Shown here piece by piece: positions 1 to 17,800 of a stretch of DNA of 64,000 nt. The stretch comes from Oreocharis arfaki (taxonomy: Eukaryota; Chordata; Aves; Passeriformes; Paramythiidae). Within the stretch, counting starts at the first letter, position 1. Each line of letters opens with the position of its first letter. The stretch covers positions 124,001-188,000 of the forward strand of contig VZRR01027745.1 of the NCBI GenBank assembly GCA_013398015.1, given 5' to 3'. Made by a program: the position numbers and the translations under genes. The notes beneath the pieces are model-generated. The model did not search any database. It worked only from the letters and a program-made list of their open reading frames with translations, and was not told the origin of the DNA.

Positions 1-75
1 TTCTGTGTGTCTGCCATTCAGTTATGGACAATGGTACTGCACCTCTACAACTTCTTCCATTTATCCTGAAGTGCC

Positions 76-91
76 AAAAAAAAAAAAAAAA
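76..91. repeat. Poly(A) run, 16 A
   Basis: Uninterrupted A run. No retrocopy features (AATAAA upstream, flanking repeats) are seen around it. Confidence 0.9.
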
Positions 92-940
92 TCAGTAGAA
101 CTTTATTCTCAGCTGACTAGAGGAATCCTTTTATTCATTCTATTTTCTTTATTCATCCATGAGCTGCAATATGATTGACATCTTTTCCATCAGAACTGTA
201 CAGCAGCATGACAAGCAATTCATTATATAAAAAATGATACACATTACCTCTCCAGGTCAAGCTACAATCCTCTAGTTGGACGTCATTTTTAAAATTACAA
301 GCTTTAATAACTTGTGCATCATTCTAGTCCAGCTACTACACTCAGTTTCAGAGAAGGTTTCCTGAAAATGAAGGTTTTATTATTTCTATGTAGTTTTTGG
401 TGACTGCTACCAGTATTGCCAATAAAAACTGGTAACTCTTCTTCTGCAGCAAAGGACTATTTCTTGTACTTTTATCAGGGCTCTCAAGAAGCCAAAGTGA
501 CAAAAAGACCTGCCTTCTTAAACCAAGTTTTATACTTTGGCTTCACAGTTTAAACTGGCTGGAATTAGATATCTTTTCCCTTCAGCTAACTTTCTATGCC
601 AGAGATCAATTAGTTGTCAAAAATGCATTCATATCCAATAGCAACAATAAAATACGGGCGGAGGCACATTAGAGCAAGCAAATGCATTCATACATTCAGA
701 ATGCAGGCAGAGGCAGGAGACAATTAGAGAAGGAAATTCAAATATAAGGCATTTCCTGAGGATTAATGAGTGGGTGGTAGTGTTTGATAGTCAAGAGCAG
801 GATGGGCTCTGCAACCAGCACACTTCATTAATCCCCCAGGCAATACAAACTGGGATTCTACTAATTTTTTTCTGCACTTCTTATTTTCCTTAACATCTAA
901 TTAAAATTTCGACTTAATCTGACACCATCATTCCCCCACA

Positions 941-1735
941 GAATTATAGAATGGTTTGGGTTGGAAGAGACCTTAAGTATCATCTAGTTCCAACCCCCCT
1001 ACCATGGGCAGGACAAGTCCCACTGGACCATGTTGCTCAAAGCCCCATCCAGCCTGGCCTTGAACAATTCCAGGAATGGGGCATCCACAACTTCTCTGGG
1101 AAACCTGTGCCTCACCACCCACATAGTAAACAATTTCTTCCTAGTATCTAATCTAAACCCACCATCTATCAGCTTGAGGACATTCCCCCTTGTCTTGTAA
1201 CTACATGCCTTTGTAAGAATTCCCTCTTTCACGTTCCTTTAGGCCCCCTTCAGGTACTGGAAGGTGCTGTACAGTCTTGCTAGGCCTTTTCTTCTCTTGG
1301 CTGAACAGCCCCAGCTCTCTCAGCCTGTCTCCAGAGGAGAAGTGCTTCACCACCCTGAGCATCTTCGTGGACTGCCTCCAGACCTGCTCCAACAGGTTCA
1401 TGTGCTCCTTATGTCGGGAGCCCCAGAGCTGGATGCAGCACTCCAGGTGGGGTCTCACCAGAGGGGCAGAATCCCTTCCTTTGCTCTGCTGCCCACACTG
1501 CTTTTGATGCAGCCCAAGACACAGCTGGCTGTCTGGGCTGCAAGTGCATATTACCAAGACATGTCGAACTTCTAATCCACCAACATCCCCAAGTCCTTCT
1601 CATCACCTCTGCTCTCAGTCCATTTTCTAGCCAGCCTTTATTTGTGCTTGGGATTGCCCCGAGCCACAAACAGGTCCTTACACTTGGCCTTGCTGAACTT
1701 CATGACCTCCAGAGCCCAATGCTGTCTGTATGTCT
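941..1735 (-). mobile_element. CR1 LINE, 5'-truncated, about 0.8 kb
   Basis: The left boundary reads, on the minus strand, CCAACCCAAACCATTCTATAATTCT, in pieces the typical CR1 3' end with its short ATTCT-type tail and no poly(A). Moving right, the minus strand carries the C-terminal part of the CR1 ORF2 reverse transcriptase, with recognisable VRPHLECCIQLW and RLRELGLFSQEKKR stretches (usual form VRPHLEYCVQFW and RLRELGLFSLEKRR). Frameshifts and substitutions show it is long dead. It lacks the 5' UTR, the endonuclease and most of the reverse transcriptase. It sits in intron 2 in the same orientation as PPP3CA. The right end is estimated, because similarity fades near 1735. Confidence 0.93.
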
Positions 1736-2091
1736 GAACAGTACTACTATGATAAATAACATCTATAAAATGACGGAATTAATACCTGGTGCAAAAGGCC
1801 AGGTAACTTTTCAAGTTTCAGAAAGTAGTTCTTATTTTCTCCTAAAGACTCAAAATGTTCTCTGCCTTAGAAACAGACAGGGCTCAGCAGATGTAATCCT
1901 TTCCTCTAAATTACAAGCTGCTTGATGGCCTCCATTATCCAATGGCAGCAGACAAAGAGAGAATCAAGTACTGGAGAGAACAACCGATTTTCAGTAGCCT
2001 TTGAGTGCCTTAAGAAGCCACATACACTAATGTATTACTGATCATGTCCCAGCCAGCAACCACACCTCTCCATCACCATAACTCCACACTA

Positions 2092-8395
<6,304 letters not shown>

Positions 8396-8432
8396 ATGGG
8401 TTGCCCCTGGCTGGATGCCAGGTGCTTGCTCT
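8396..8432 (-). mobile_element. Possible fragment of a second avian LTR family
   Basis: A block of about 35 bp (tgatgggttgcccctggctg, then gatgccaggtgct) closely resembles the terminus of another common bird LTR, which reads 'gggttgaccctggctggatgccaggtgccc' when taken in parts. Similarity stops abruptly after it. It is too short to be certain. Confidence 0.4.
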
Positions 8433-9136
8433 TACAGGATGAAAGACTACAATACTACAACTTCCCACCACTTCAGGAACTGCTATGGTCTTTTCATGGC
8501 ATTACTTGCCTCCTCCACAATACAGTACCTAACAACAAGAAAAGTATATAGCAACACTTTTCTTCAACTCCTTAAAAGAGCATAAACAATCTCCTCATAA
8601 ACTCATGTCAGATTATACTTGGAAAGAAAACCGTAAGTAGCTATGTCACCTTCAGTCACCTAAAAAAAAAAAATCCATTGAAAACAACACCCACTACTAC
8701 AAGATTTCATTTTCTTTATATTCACCACAGGAAGCTTTAAAAACCCTGAAGAAGAATTTACACAAAGAGGTTCTTCAAAGGGGTTAGAGCAGTGGCCCAT
8801 TATTCTTACTCTGGGCTCAAATGAAGAACAGTAATAAAAACCACCAAGGCCTGGATAAACACACAAGATTCCCCTGGTGGTTTGACTTTCAACTGGTGAA
8901 CTGATTGACATATACCCATCTCAAACACTCTGAACACTTTTATAACATTCTAGCATTGATATCAGCAACATAGATAAATGTATATTTCTGTAACAAGCCA
9001 AATATAACTCTACTTTTCAATCATTATCAAACAATTAGCAATAAAAATGTTTTTCAGTTTCTCAGAAAAAGTCTGGGGGAAAAAAAGACATCAGAACTTT
9101 TCCAGAACAACATTTACAGGCAACAGACACATCAGG

Positions 9137-9181
9137 AACCTGTACCTCTTCCTAGGGAGAACCTAGGAAGAGGTACAGGTT
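9137..9181. repeat. Perfect inverted repeat: 20-bp stem, 5-nt loop
   Basis: The arms are 9137..9156 (AACCTGTACCTCTTCCTAGG) and 9162..9181, exact reverse complements, separated by GAGAA. Chance occurrence of such a stem in 64 kb is negligible. No transposon with such termini is recognised. It would form a strong hairpin in DNA or in the PPP3CA pre-mRNA. Confidence 0.97.
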
Positions 9182-10379
9182 GGAAAGGGGAAGGGAAGGA
9201 GGTACACTTTAAAAGAATTGCATGAAAGAAAAGCCTCCTAATTCAAAAAATGGGTCTGTATGAAATATCAAATTGTACTGTATGTGGTTATATACTGGCA
9301 GCATTCCCAGAGTATCTTTTGGCCAACTACTATAATAAACAAACAAATCCTATCAGTCTTAAAGAGCACAAAACAACACATATCCCAATAAAATATTACA
9401 AAAGAGTATTCTTTCCCTGTGTTTGAGACCATATGCAAGTATCTTTAACATTTATGATCCACTCCTGTCCACAGGTCACGGATAACTACAAAATAAAGTA
9501 GAGAGGAAAAATTCAGTTCAACAGGAAACATTCCCAGTTAGGACCAACACATACAGTAAAAACTGGAAAATGTGATCGTAGCTTCCTGGCCTCATCAGAA
9601 AAGTTTGTTTTTCTACTTTGTTACACCCAAAGTTTTCCATAGGCCTCGAACTGAATACTGTTGAGCTTTGTTTTTATTAGCTTTTGGAACAGAGAACAAT
9701 AATTACCCAGAGCTTAAATTCCTTTATAGGAACAATTCATTTAGAGAAAACAGTCAGGGGAAAAAGAACCCTGTAACAATGGAAAATACCAAAGGTCTTC
9801 CAAGACTTAGATAAGGAATCAGGCGTAGTCCTCCATTCCCCAAAAATGCTTGACTGACAGATAATTTCTTTTATATGGTAAAGCTTCACTATTGTTCCTT
9901 ATTGGGGGTAATTAGGAAGTGATTGCATGCGAAATTATTTCAATCTGCTGTGAAAAAACCCCAAACAATCGATTCTAGGACCTGGAAAACCTTCAGGTAT
10001 CAATCCATATTTATGGCACCATTTTCTTCCAATTTTCTGGTTCAACTTCAGTCAGTTGACACTACCAAATTTCAGTCTCTTATATGGCAAAGGTAGCTAA
10101 AAGGGGAACTGCAAATAATTCCTTATGTACAAACTGAATCCCCTCTCCAACCTTCTGAGCACAATGAAGTACCTCTACTACTTTTGGTCAGGAATCAGCT
10201 TAGCTTTGAGGACTAGCTCAAAGTTTCCAACAACACGCAAAAGGGCAGGGAAGCAAACACCATTTCCTTTCCAAAGCTGTTCCATCAGGGCAAGGTTTAA
10301 ATACAATCAATATTTAGCTTCCAAAAATTGACCACTGTGCACAATCTGGCACTTGTCACACAAATCTGTGAAAACAAGT

Positions 10380-10514
10380 CATAGACTCATAGAATGAGTT
10401 TGGGTTGGAAAGGAACTTAAAACAGCATCCGGTTCCAAGCCCTCTGCCATGGGTGGGGACACTTTCCACTAGACCAGGTTGCTCAGAGCGCCATCCAGCC
10501 TGGCTTTGAACTCC
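10380..10514 (-). mobile_element. CR1 LINE 3'-end fragment
   Basis: A short piece of the CR1 3' UTR in the sense of the host gene. It begins at the left with the complement of the ATTCTATGAGTCTATG-type tail. It then carries the typical CR1 3' blocks, including the complement of the usual 'tccaacccaaac', 'ctagtggaaagtgtcc' and 'ggctggatggcgctctgagcaa' motifs. It stops at 10514, after only about 135 bp, so it is strongly 5'-truncated. Confidence 0.9.
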
Positions 10515-11535
10515 TAAAAGGAGAGAGGAGCAAGTGCAGGTAAAGCAGCCTTTATTTGGAGATACTCTGTTTCCTAACACTCCTTAAACGCCACGTAACA
10601 GAAACTGCTCTGCTTAAATGTCAGCCTGCAGTTGATCCCTGGAACAAGAAACAGCAGCACACCTCTTGCTGCTACAAGAAAAGTTCACTGGACAGAGGAA
10701 ACTAAAATTACTTAGCATTACTAAGTAATCATTTAAAAAATACATCTTACATCTCAAATTTAGGGCCATTTGGCACCTAGCAATTGATAACTTTCCCAAG
10801 GAACGTGCAGCCTACCAACAAAGACAAGGGGGTAGGGATGCTAACAGGCCACGGTACTTTACTGCCTGCCTCTTCCAGGTTCTAAGCTGTTGAATACTGA
10901 CCAAAGGACTTGCAAGTAGCATCCTTGAATCATGTATGTTTTATTTTATTTTAGTTTTTTTTTAAAAGCAAACTTTTGGGAAAACAAACAAATAAAAAAC
11001 TCAAACACCTTACCTAAGTCAATAAATATCATGATGTGAAAAACATTCAAAGCATTAATGTCTGAACTGTGCCCTGTGAAATAAATTAAAAATTCATGCT
11101 GACCTGTAAATGTTAACCTGGTTTATTATTTTGCTGATCATGAGGCATGCAGTAAGTAGCAGATATACACCAGCACCTCACAAATCAGTCAGACAAGTCT
11201 AAGGAATAAGCCTTACAAAAATAAGTATGTGCAACGACCACATGTAGCTGGAGCCAAATTAATCTTAAGAAGAACTTGGAAACAGCAGTTGATATGTGGG
11301 TGTTTTGTTTGTTTCAGGTTTTGTTTGAATTTCTGGATTTTTTTTTTTAATCCCAAGGAGCTTTGCTTGTTTTAGTAGCATTCTTGCCTTTGAAAGAAGT
11401 TTTAAATCGGCATACTTCTGGACGAGCGAATCTCTACTGACTCACACTGGTTTATGGCGTACAAGGAACCAGCCAAGCTCTGCATGTACTAGTGCGAAAA
11501 ACACCATTTCAGAATTCCACTAAAACTGAATTCTG

Positions 11536-11574
11536 TTTCCTGTCTATTGATTCTTATAATCAATAGACAGGAAA
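11536..11574. repeat. Perfect inverted repeat: 17-bp stem, 5-nt loop
   Basis: The arms are 11536..11552 (TTTCCTGTCTATTGATT) and 11558..11574, exact reverse complements, separated by CTTAT. It has the same layout as the hairpin at 9137 but an unrelated sequence. Confidence 0.97.
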
Positions 11575-11825
11575 TACACTCATTAAAAAAAATCTGCACC
11601 TGAGTATATAACAAAACTATTTTGTGCTAGGCTACACCTATTACTAATCCAATAACAGCCCTTTCTTATTTAAGGGTCAGGTCATATATGTGGAAAAACA
11701 GCAACATAGAAAGGCACTAATCCTTTTTTTCCCCTATGCAGTCAATCATCCTCTCAGCATGGTTTGGCTTTGTCTGTGTTAGGATTTAGGGAGGTACACT
11801 TCATGTTAGGCAGAGTCATATTTTA

Positions 11826-11843
11826 AACAAACAAACAAACAAA
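11826..11843. repeat. (CAAA)n microsatellite
   Basis: About four and a half CAAA units followed by a C run. Similar short (CAAA)n tracts occur near 14891 and 57450. Confidence 0.85.
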
Positions 11844-14800
11844 TCCCCCCACCTCAATCTTCACTCTCCTCAAAGAGTTGAAAGGGCTGGTTTCTCCTGG
11901 AATTGAACTGTACTCAGCACATGCTCAGAACAATTTGTTTCTTCTTGCCTGATATCAGAGATACTGCTTGCCAGTCCAAACTAATACCCCAGTTCAAACC
12001 AGAACATTTAATAGGGGAATTCAGCCTTTTGTTTACAGAAGGGGCATGAGCAGAAGGCCGAGTCAGCTCTCCACAGGCCCTGTAAGCAATGGTGCCTTTC
12101 CCTCCTGATGAAAACAACTGAAAGTCTTCCACAAGACTGTAACGAATTGTTTCATATACAACTTGTTCTTCTTCCAACATGCTCAAAGGACTAATTTTCC
12201 TGTGATGCTATTAGAGTTCACATAGATCAATACTAAAGATTATGGACCACATTCACCACTGTGGTATGCTGCTGTAATGCCATTAAACAAATGGCCTTTC
12301 TAATCCAGCGTTAACGGACCACACTGAGCTTTGAAACTGGGTTCAGCCTGCTCACGATGCCAAAATAAAACTTACCAAACCAAACCAGTGACACTGGCAT
12401 TAATCTCAAGCAATGTGGCTGTGAATCAGCCCTGATATTTTTAGTAGGTTTTCATGGCTTGCCTCTACCAGCACTTGTATCATGGAACATCTACATGGAA
12501 CTTCTGCCTTGGACTCATCACCAAAGCACATTTATTTCCATCAATTAACCTGGACTTCCATAAAAAGTTGTTTTCATTTTAAAAGAAACAAATGCAGAAT
12601 TTGTAAGAAAAGAAAATTAACATTCTTAAAAGGCAAGTTTTTTGTTGATTGGAACATTACGTAGTTAGATAGGCACTCTCTTTTAACTGTTGTTATTTTT
12701 TTTCTGGGTATACATGGCAGCAATAGCTTCGAAGCTCTCAGTAAAAGCTTCTAGTCCTGTATTTAAAAGGATATTTAACCCAAATCCTCTTTTTATTTAT
12801 TACAGATGCTTTTACATCTTTTGTAAACCATATCTTCCCTCAAATCTCAATTGCTGCTTAATAAATGTTAGATAAAAATAAATCCGTCTAAATTTACCAT
12901 TTTGCTCACACTCTCTGAAACATCCTGTTCTTAAGCAGAACATTGGAGTTTAAAAAAAACCAGCTTAATGAGGCAGAGAGAGAATCAGACACCTGTGCTT
13001 TATTCCCAGATCTGTTGTGTAAAAGCAATTCAATTTTCACTTGCCAGTGACTAAACATACAGAAGACACAGAAAGACCTCAGCACTGGGGTGCTCAGTTC
13101 TGTCATACACCATTGTGTGTTGGTCCTGGTAACTCTGCGTGATGCCCCTATGAAGACCAGCACAGCACAACAGGACTTCCAACACAGTCGTCCGTCCGTC
13201 CCCACCCCCCAAAAAAAAAAGCCTTTGAAGGAGCACAGTTACCAGAGAAACACGAGAAAATTGGGACTCTCTCATTTGCTAATGGCAAGGTGGCATCAGG
13301 CACTTTCGATCACATCTTGGGTCTCAGATCCCTTAATGCAGAACAGGTCACTATTATTTCAAACCAAGATCAAAAGAGGTTTCAATCAGCCACAGCTCAC
13401 CTTACCCAGTGAAGTGCTGTGGCTGAGAGACCTTAGCACAACGCCATCTTCCCCCACCCTTGACCAAGACCAAAATATTTTTCCACAGATGACTCAAAAG
13501 CCCTCGGTCAGACAGAAGAAAGGAAATGTGATGCTGCAGCCTACGCACACGCAGGCATCAGGAAACTAAATTAATGCCTTTAGCTATGAAGGCCACTTCC
13601 ACATTTGACATTCAGTGGTTCCCTAGACATAAAAATGGCTTCATCTGTCATAGAGTCAGGAATTTTGATGGCAACATTCCACTACTGCATGAATAACTTT
13701 TCTCTGGTCCTCAGGAGGCTGAATTCTCTTTTTTACACTAAACAGTTAACTTTTCAAGACAAGCTGAGGAAACTTTTTCCCTCCAGGAAGAAGTAATAGT
13801 GCACCTTCCCAGAGGTAAGAACTTTTACTCCTCCTTGAACTCAAGTTTTAACTAGCCTGAGAGGAAAATATAGCTACAAGATTAAGGGGGGAGAAGAACA
13901 GAGGGACAACTGTGCAAGTTATTGCTGCAGCATGGCAGTATTAAAACCAACAGAAGTTAGTACTAATAATGAATGTTTGGACAAATAAAATTAAGATTTT
14001 TTTCACATAAGGAGCCATAAAAAGCCAAAAGCAGCAAACAGGATTCAAGTGCTCTAGAAAATAACTCAAGTTTCTTAGATTTCTGCTCATACATGAAAGT
14101 AAGCACCATTAGCCAGAGGAGAGGCATGGATGCTGTGTATCAGGGAAATACAAAACCAGATCTATTCACCAATGGATTGCAAATGACAAGACACAGCCTA
14201 CACATTTCACTGGTTCTTAATCTCTCAAGACCATTCACTCACTGTATTATCAAGAGACAACCGTACCTGGAAGGTTCATCAGAATTTTTTTATTAAATCA
14301 CCTTAGCAAGAAACAGGACTTTACCTGTGTGATATATCACTATACTGACATTACTGATCTAACTAATATAGCTGACCTGCTACATTATTATATATTATTA
14401 TAATGAAGGAAAGCAGAACCTGGAGAAGCACGCCATAATCACAACCTAGCACCAAAAAGCCATCCAGCATCTACAATCCGTGACGTGCTGCTTGGCTTTT
14501 CTCTCTCAGAGAGTGCTGCATTGTTCTGTTTTGTTAGATGCATTACTTCATTTCAGTGTATCATCCTGACCCAAGGAAAACAATTCTGACTTAAGTGGAA
14601 CGTGGGGTTGTTTCATTCAAATAGGTTCAAGGGTCTAGTTCCTGCTACTTGCAAATCAAAGCAGCATCTTTCCAAGAACACAGTTACTTCTCATGCTGAG
14701 CAATGGGCTTGCACTAAGGTATCTAACAGAGATCTGCAGATAAAAGGCACATTTCATGAACCAAATGATGGGGTACAAGGACAGCGAATTCACTAGTTCT

Positions 14801-17800
14801 TGCTTCATGCAGATCTCCTACTATTGCAAGAGAGGAAGGTCAACAGTACCCAGGGAAAAGAACACTTTATAGCCTAAACAAGCAGTGCGAAACAAACAAA
14901 CAAAAAAAAAAAACTCCGAGTGCACAACACTACCATCTTCAAGACCTCTGGTCTACTGCTGGCCTCTAAAATCAAATGGAGTAACAATACCAACGTAAAA
15001 ACTGGTAATTTCCAAGGCGTTAAAAATGTAGGAATATTTAGGGGTTTGGAACTGTCTCCCATTCTGTTTTAAAGGCAATTTTCTGATGCAGCACATATTC
15101 AAAACCCCTGGCACAGCCTCAGTGGGTTGTGAGCTCAACCTGTGGGAGGCAGAGTCAAAATCTATGCCTTAGTGACCTGAAAGGTAGGTGGAGATCTGCA
15201 CAGCCAGTATCACTTCTCTGCATATGTTGTGACCAAGGCAACAGTTACGCTGGGGACCAGCATAACAAAGGAAGAGCCTTCACAACCTGCAGAGGTATCC
15301 CAAACCGAGCAATGTGCCTTAAAAATTTCCTATATCAAGAGTTTTTGTGGGTTTGTGAAGGGTTTTTTTAAATAAATTCAGCTCCGCACCATTAAAAATA
15401 ATTGCAAAAATTACAGTGATTACACTTCCTGAAGTGTTTCCTAACTTGTTACCCTGCACCATTTGCAGAGAAAGCATCAGTACATGTAAGGAGGACAGAG
15501 ACTGCACACAGACATGAAGTATTTATAACACCTATCTAGGCACAATTATTCTAAACAAAACTCTCTGATATGTTTTGTATTTAACAGACAATCTATCAAA
15601 GAAATAATACACACCATGGTGGTATCAAGACAGACTGCTGACACCCTTGTTACACACTCTTACATGTTTAACAATAAAGGAGTGAATTACGATTACAGAA
15701 ACTGAAAAGAACTTAAATACTCACTGGCCTGTCTTTGCATGCACACAAGTGAAAACTTTACAGATGACAGACTTCATCTATTAAAGCTGTACAGAACTAG
15801 AAAGAAGTACCAAAGAATATACTGACTTGTACTCCCTTTTCACACAAAAAAATCCACATCACACACAGCTGAAAAAGTAAAAATGCTTCTCCAGCTTTGC
15901 TGACAGGTAACATTAGACTGCACTGATGTGAACAATGAGTCACTTCTCACAGTGCTGCCCTAAGAAATTAAACTAGTTTTGCAAAAGTTTGGGGGAGTAT
16001 GTGTCTTAAAAGTCTCTCCACTTCACACAAAATTCCATTTGAATTTGAAAGGTAATGGACACTAATCCACATGCTCCCAAAAGCCTCAAAGATCATATCT
16101 AGCAAACACACTGAATGGCTGCAAGGCTTCTAAACTACCCTGACTCTTGAACAATACAAATACAAGCAGAAACCCCCAAAAGCACACAACCACCAGAAAC
16201 ATCTATTCCAGGTGAAAAATTTTTGAGGGAATAGGTAAAAAGAAATGTATCTCAGGGCTGTGAGTACCCCAGGAAATCTGGATCCTCAGAACCTTCTAAA
16301 ATAATGCATTACACCCAAAGTGTATGCCAGAAGAAACTCCTCAGTACAGGCTACATTCATTCATTTGGAGCCAGATCACTAGAGCAGCCAGTGGGCAGCT
16401 CCAAGCTTGAAGTACTGAAATACTGTCTTTTATCACCAGAGAACTTGAGGGAGAAGATGAGTCTTGCAAAAGCCCTCCCTGTTCCACAAAAAAAGTGCGT
16501 ACAAACAAATTAAACCCAGGCAGACATTGCAGGTAAGGGCCCACTGAGGGACAGATGCTTTTCTCCTCCTTACCTGAAAGACTAATTGTTTATCAGGTAT
16601 AAAACATTTGCCCTGTTATAAAGGTCTTCAAAACACAATCAAAAACGTAGAGAATGCCTTTGTTTCCAACTTAATAATCTAGTATTTTAATAAGTTTTCC
16701 AGCACAGAACAAATTAGTGAGATGGTAGCAGTTCCCAGCCCTCCCATTCTGCTAAGTGTTCCTCAGGAATACCACTGGAGAGCTGAAACAATATTTAAAC
16801 TTGCTTCCAATACTTTTTTAATAGCTTTTTTAATATTTGTGACAAAACAGATACTAAGCAGAGTGAAACGTCTGCTTTTCCTGACTTAACAGCAACTTTC
16901 CAGAATAGCCTACACTCCTTCCTTGTAAATGAAGCTGAAGAGTAGCATTATTAATATATTGTCTGAACATCATGAAAAAGATAGAATATTCCAGTATAAA
17001 AAGAAAATAGCTTAAGGAGAAATAAATTTATAATTAGTCAACAGAGATCAGTAATCACCTCTGCATTGAAAATGGTTTTTTTTTTCCCTAAAGCCTGTTA
17101 TGACCAGATACACAAAACCATTTTTCTGTATTTGTTAAAACCAGCTCCTTGTAGACTATGCAGTAACTGTCAGAACAACAACAACAAAAGGCTATTTGAC
17201 ACCATAATGCCCTCAGTCAATTAATCAGGTTCTAGTTTTAATACAGAGCAAAGCCCATCTTTTGCCATTGACTTCACACTTTTCTAGTAATATGCATCTA
17301 AAGACTGCACAACCTGCCTCTCTTACTCTGCTTCCTGCCTTCCTCATATATTAAAACATCAAAATTACTATAAAAGAAAGAGGTATTTTTTGCAATACTT
17401 ACACTGTATTGCATCAGATTTATTTAACAGGACTGATTCCCGTCACCTAACACAGAAAATCTCATTGGGAGCTGCAAAAACCTAAGTGACTTTCATCTAA
17501 TTTGGTTTTGAAAACATGTCACTATGGATCTTCCGAACTGAAGTCTAATTTACATCTTTTTATTACAATGCAATAAACTACTGTGGCCTGGGTGTGTGGA
17601 GGTGTGTGTAGGTATTGCTTTCCAAAATCCAGCTAGCACTCCAAGCGTAACTAGCTCCATGCATTCCGCCTACCACCCCACTGGTGGCCACGTAATCTGT
17701 TGGGAGTCTGTGAAAAGAAAAGTTGTTGGTGGGGTAGTTTTGCTGTTGTTGTTTTGCGGTTTTTTTCCTATTTGGAGCAGAATATGTTTCACCTCAATTG

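Noticed and set aside
1264..1575. Open frames on the plus strand around 1264..1575
   Set aside because: Antisense reading of the CR1 element at 941..1735.
13090..13569. 159-codon open frame on the plus strand
   Set aside because: Translation looks like random sequence with no domain and no supporting signals.
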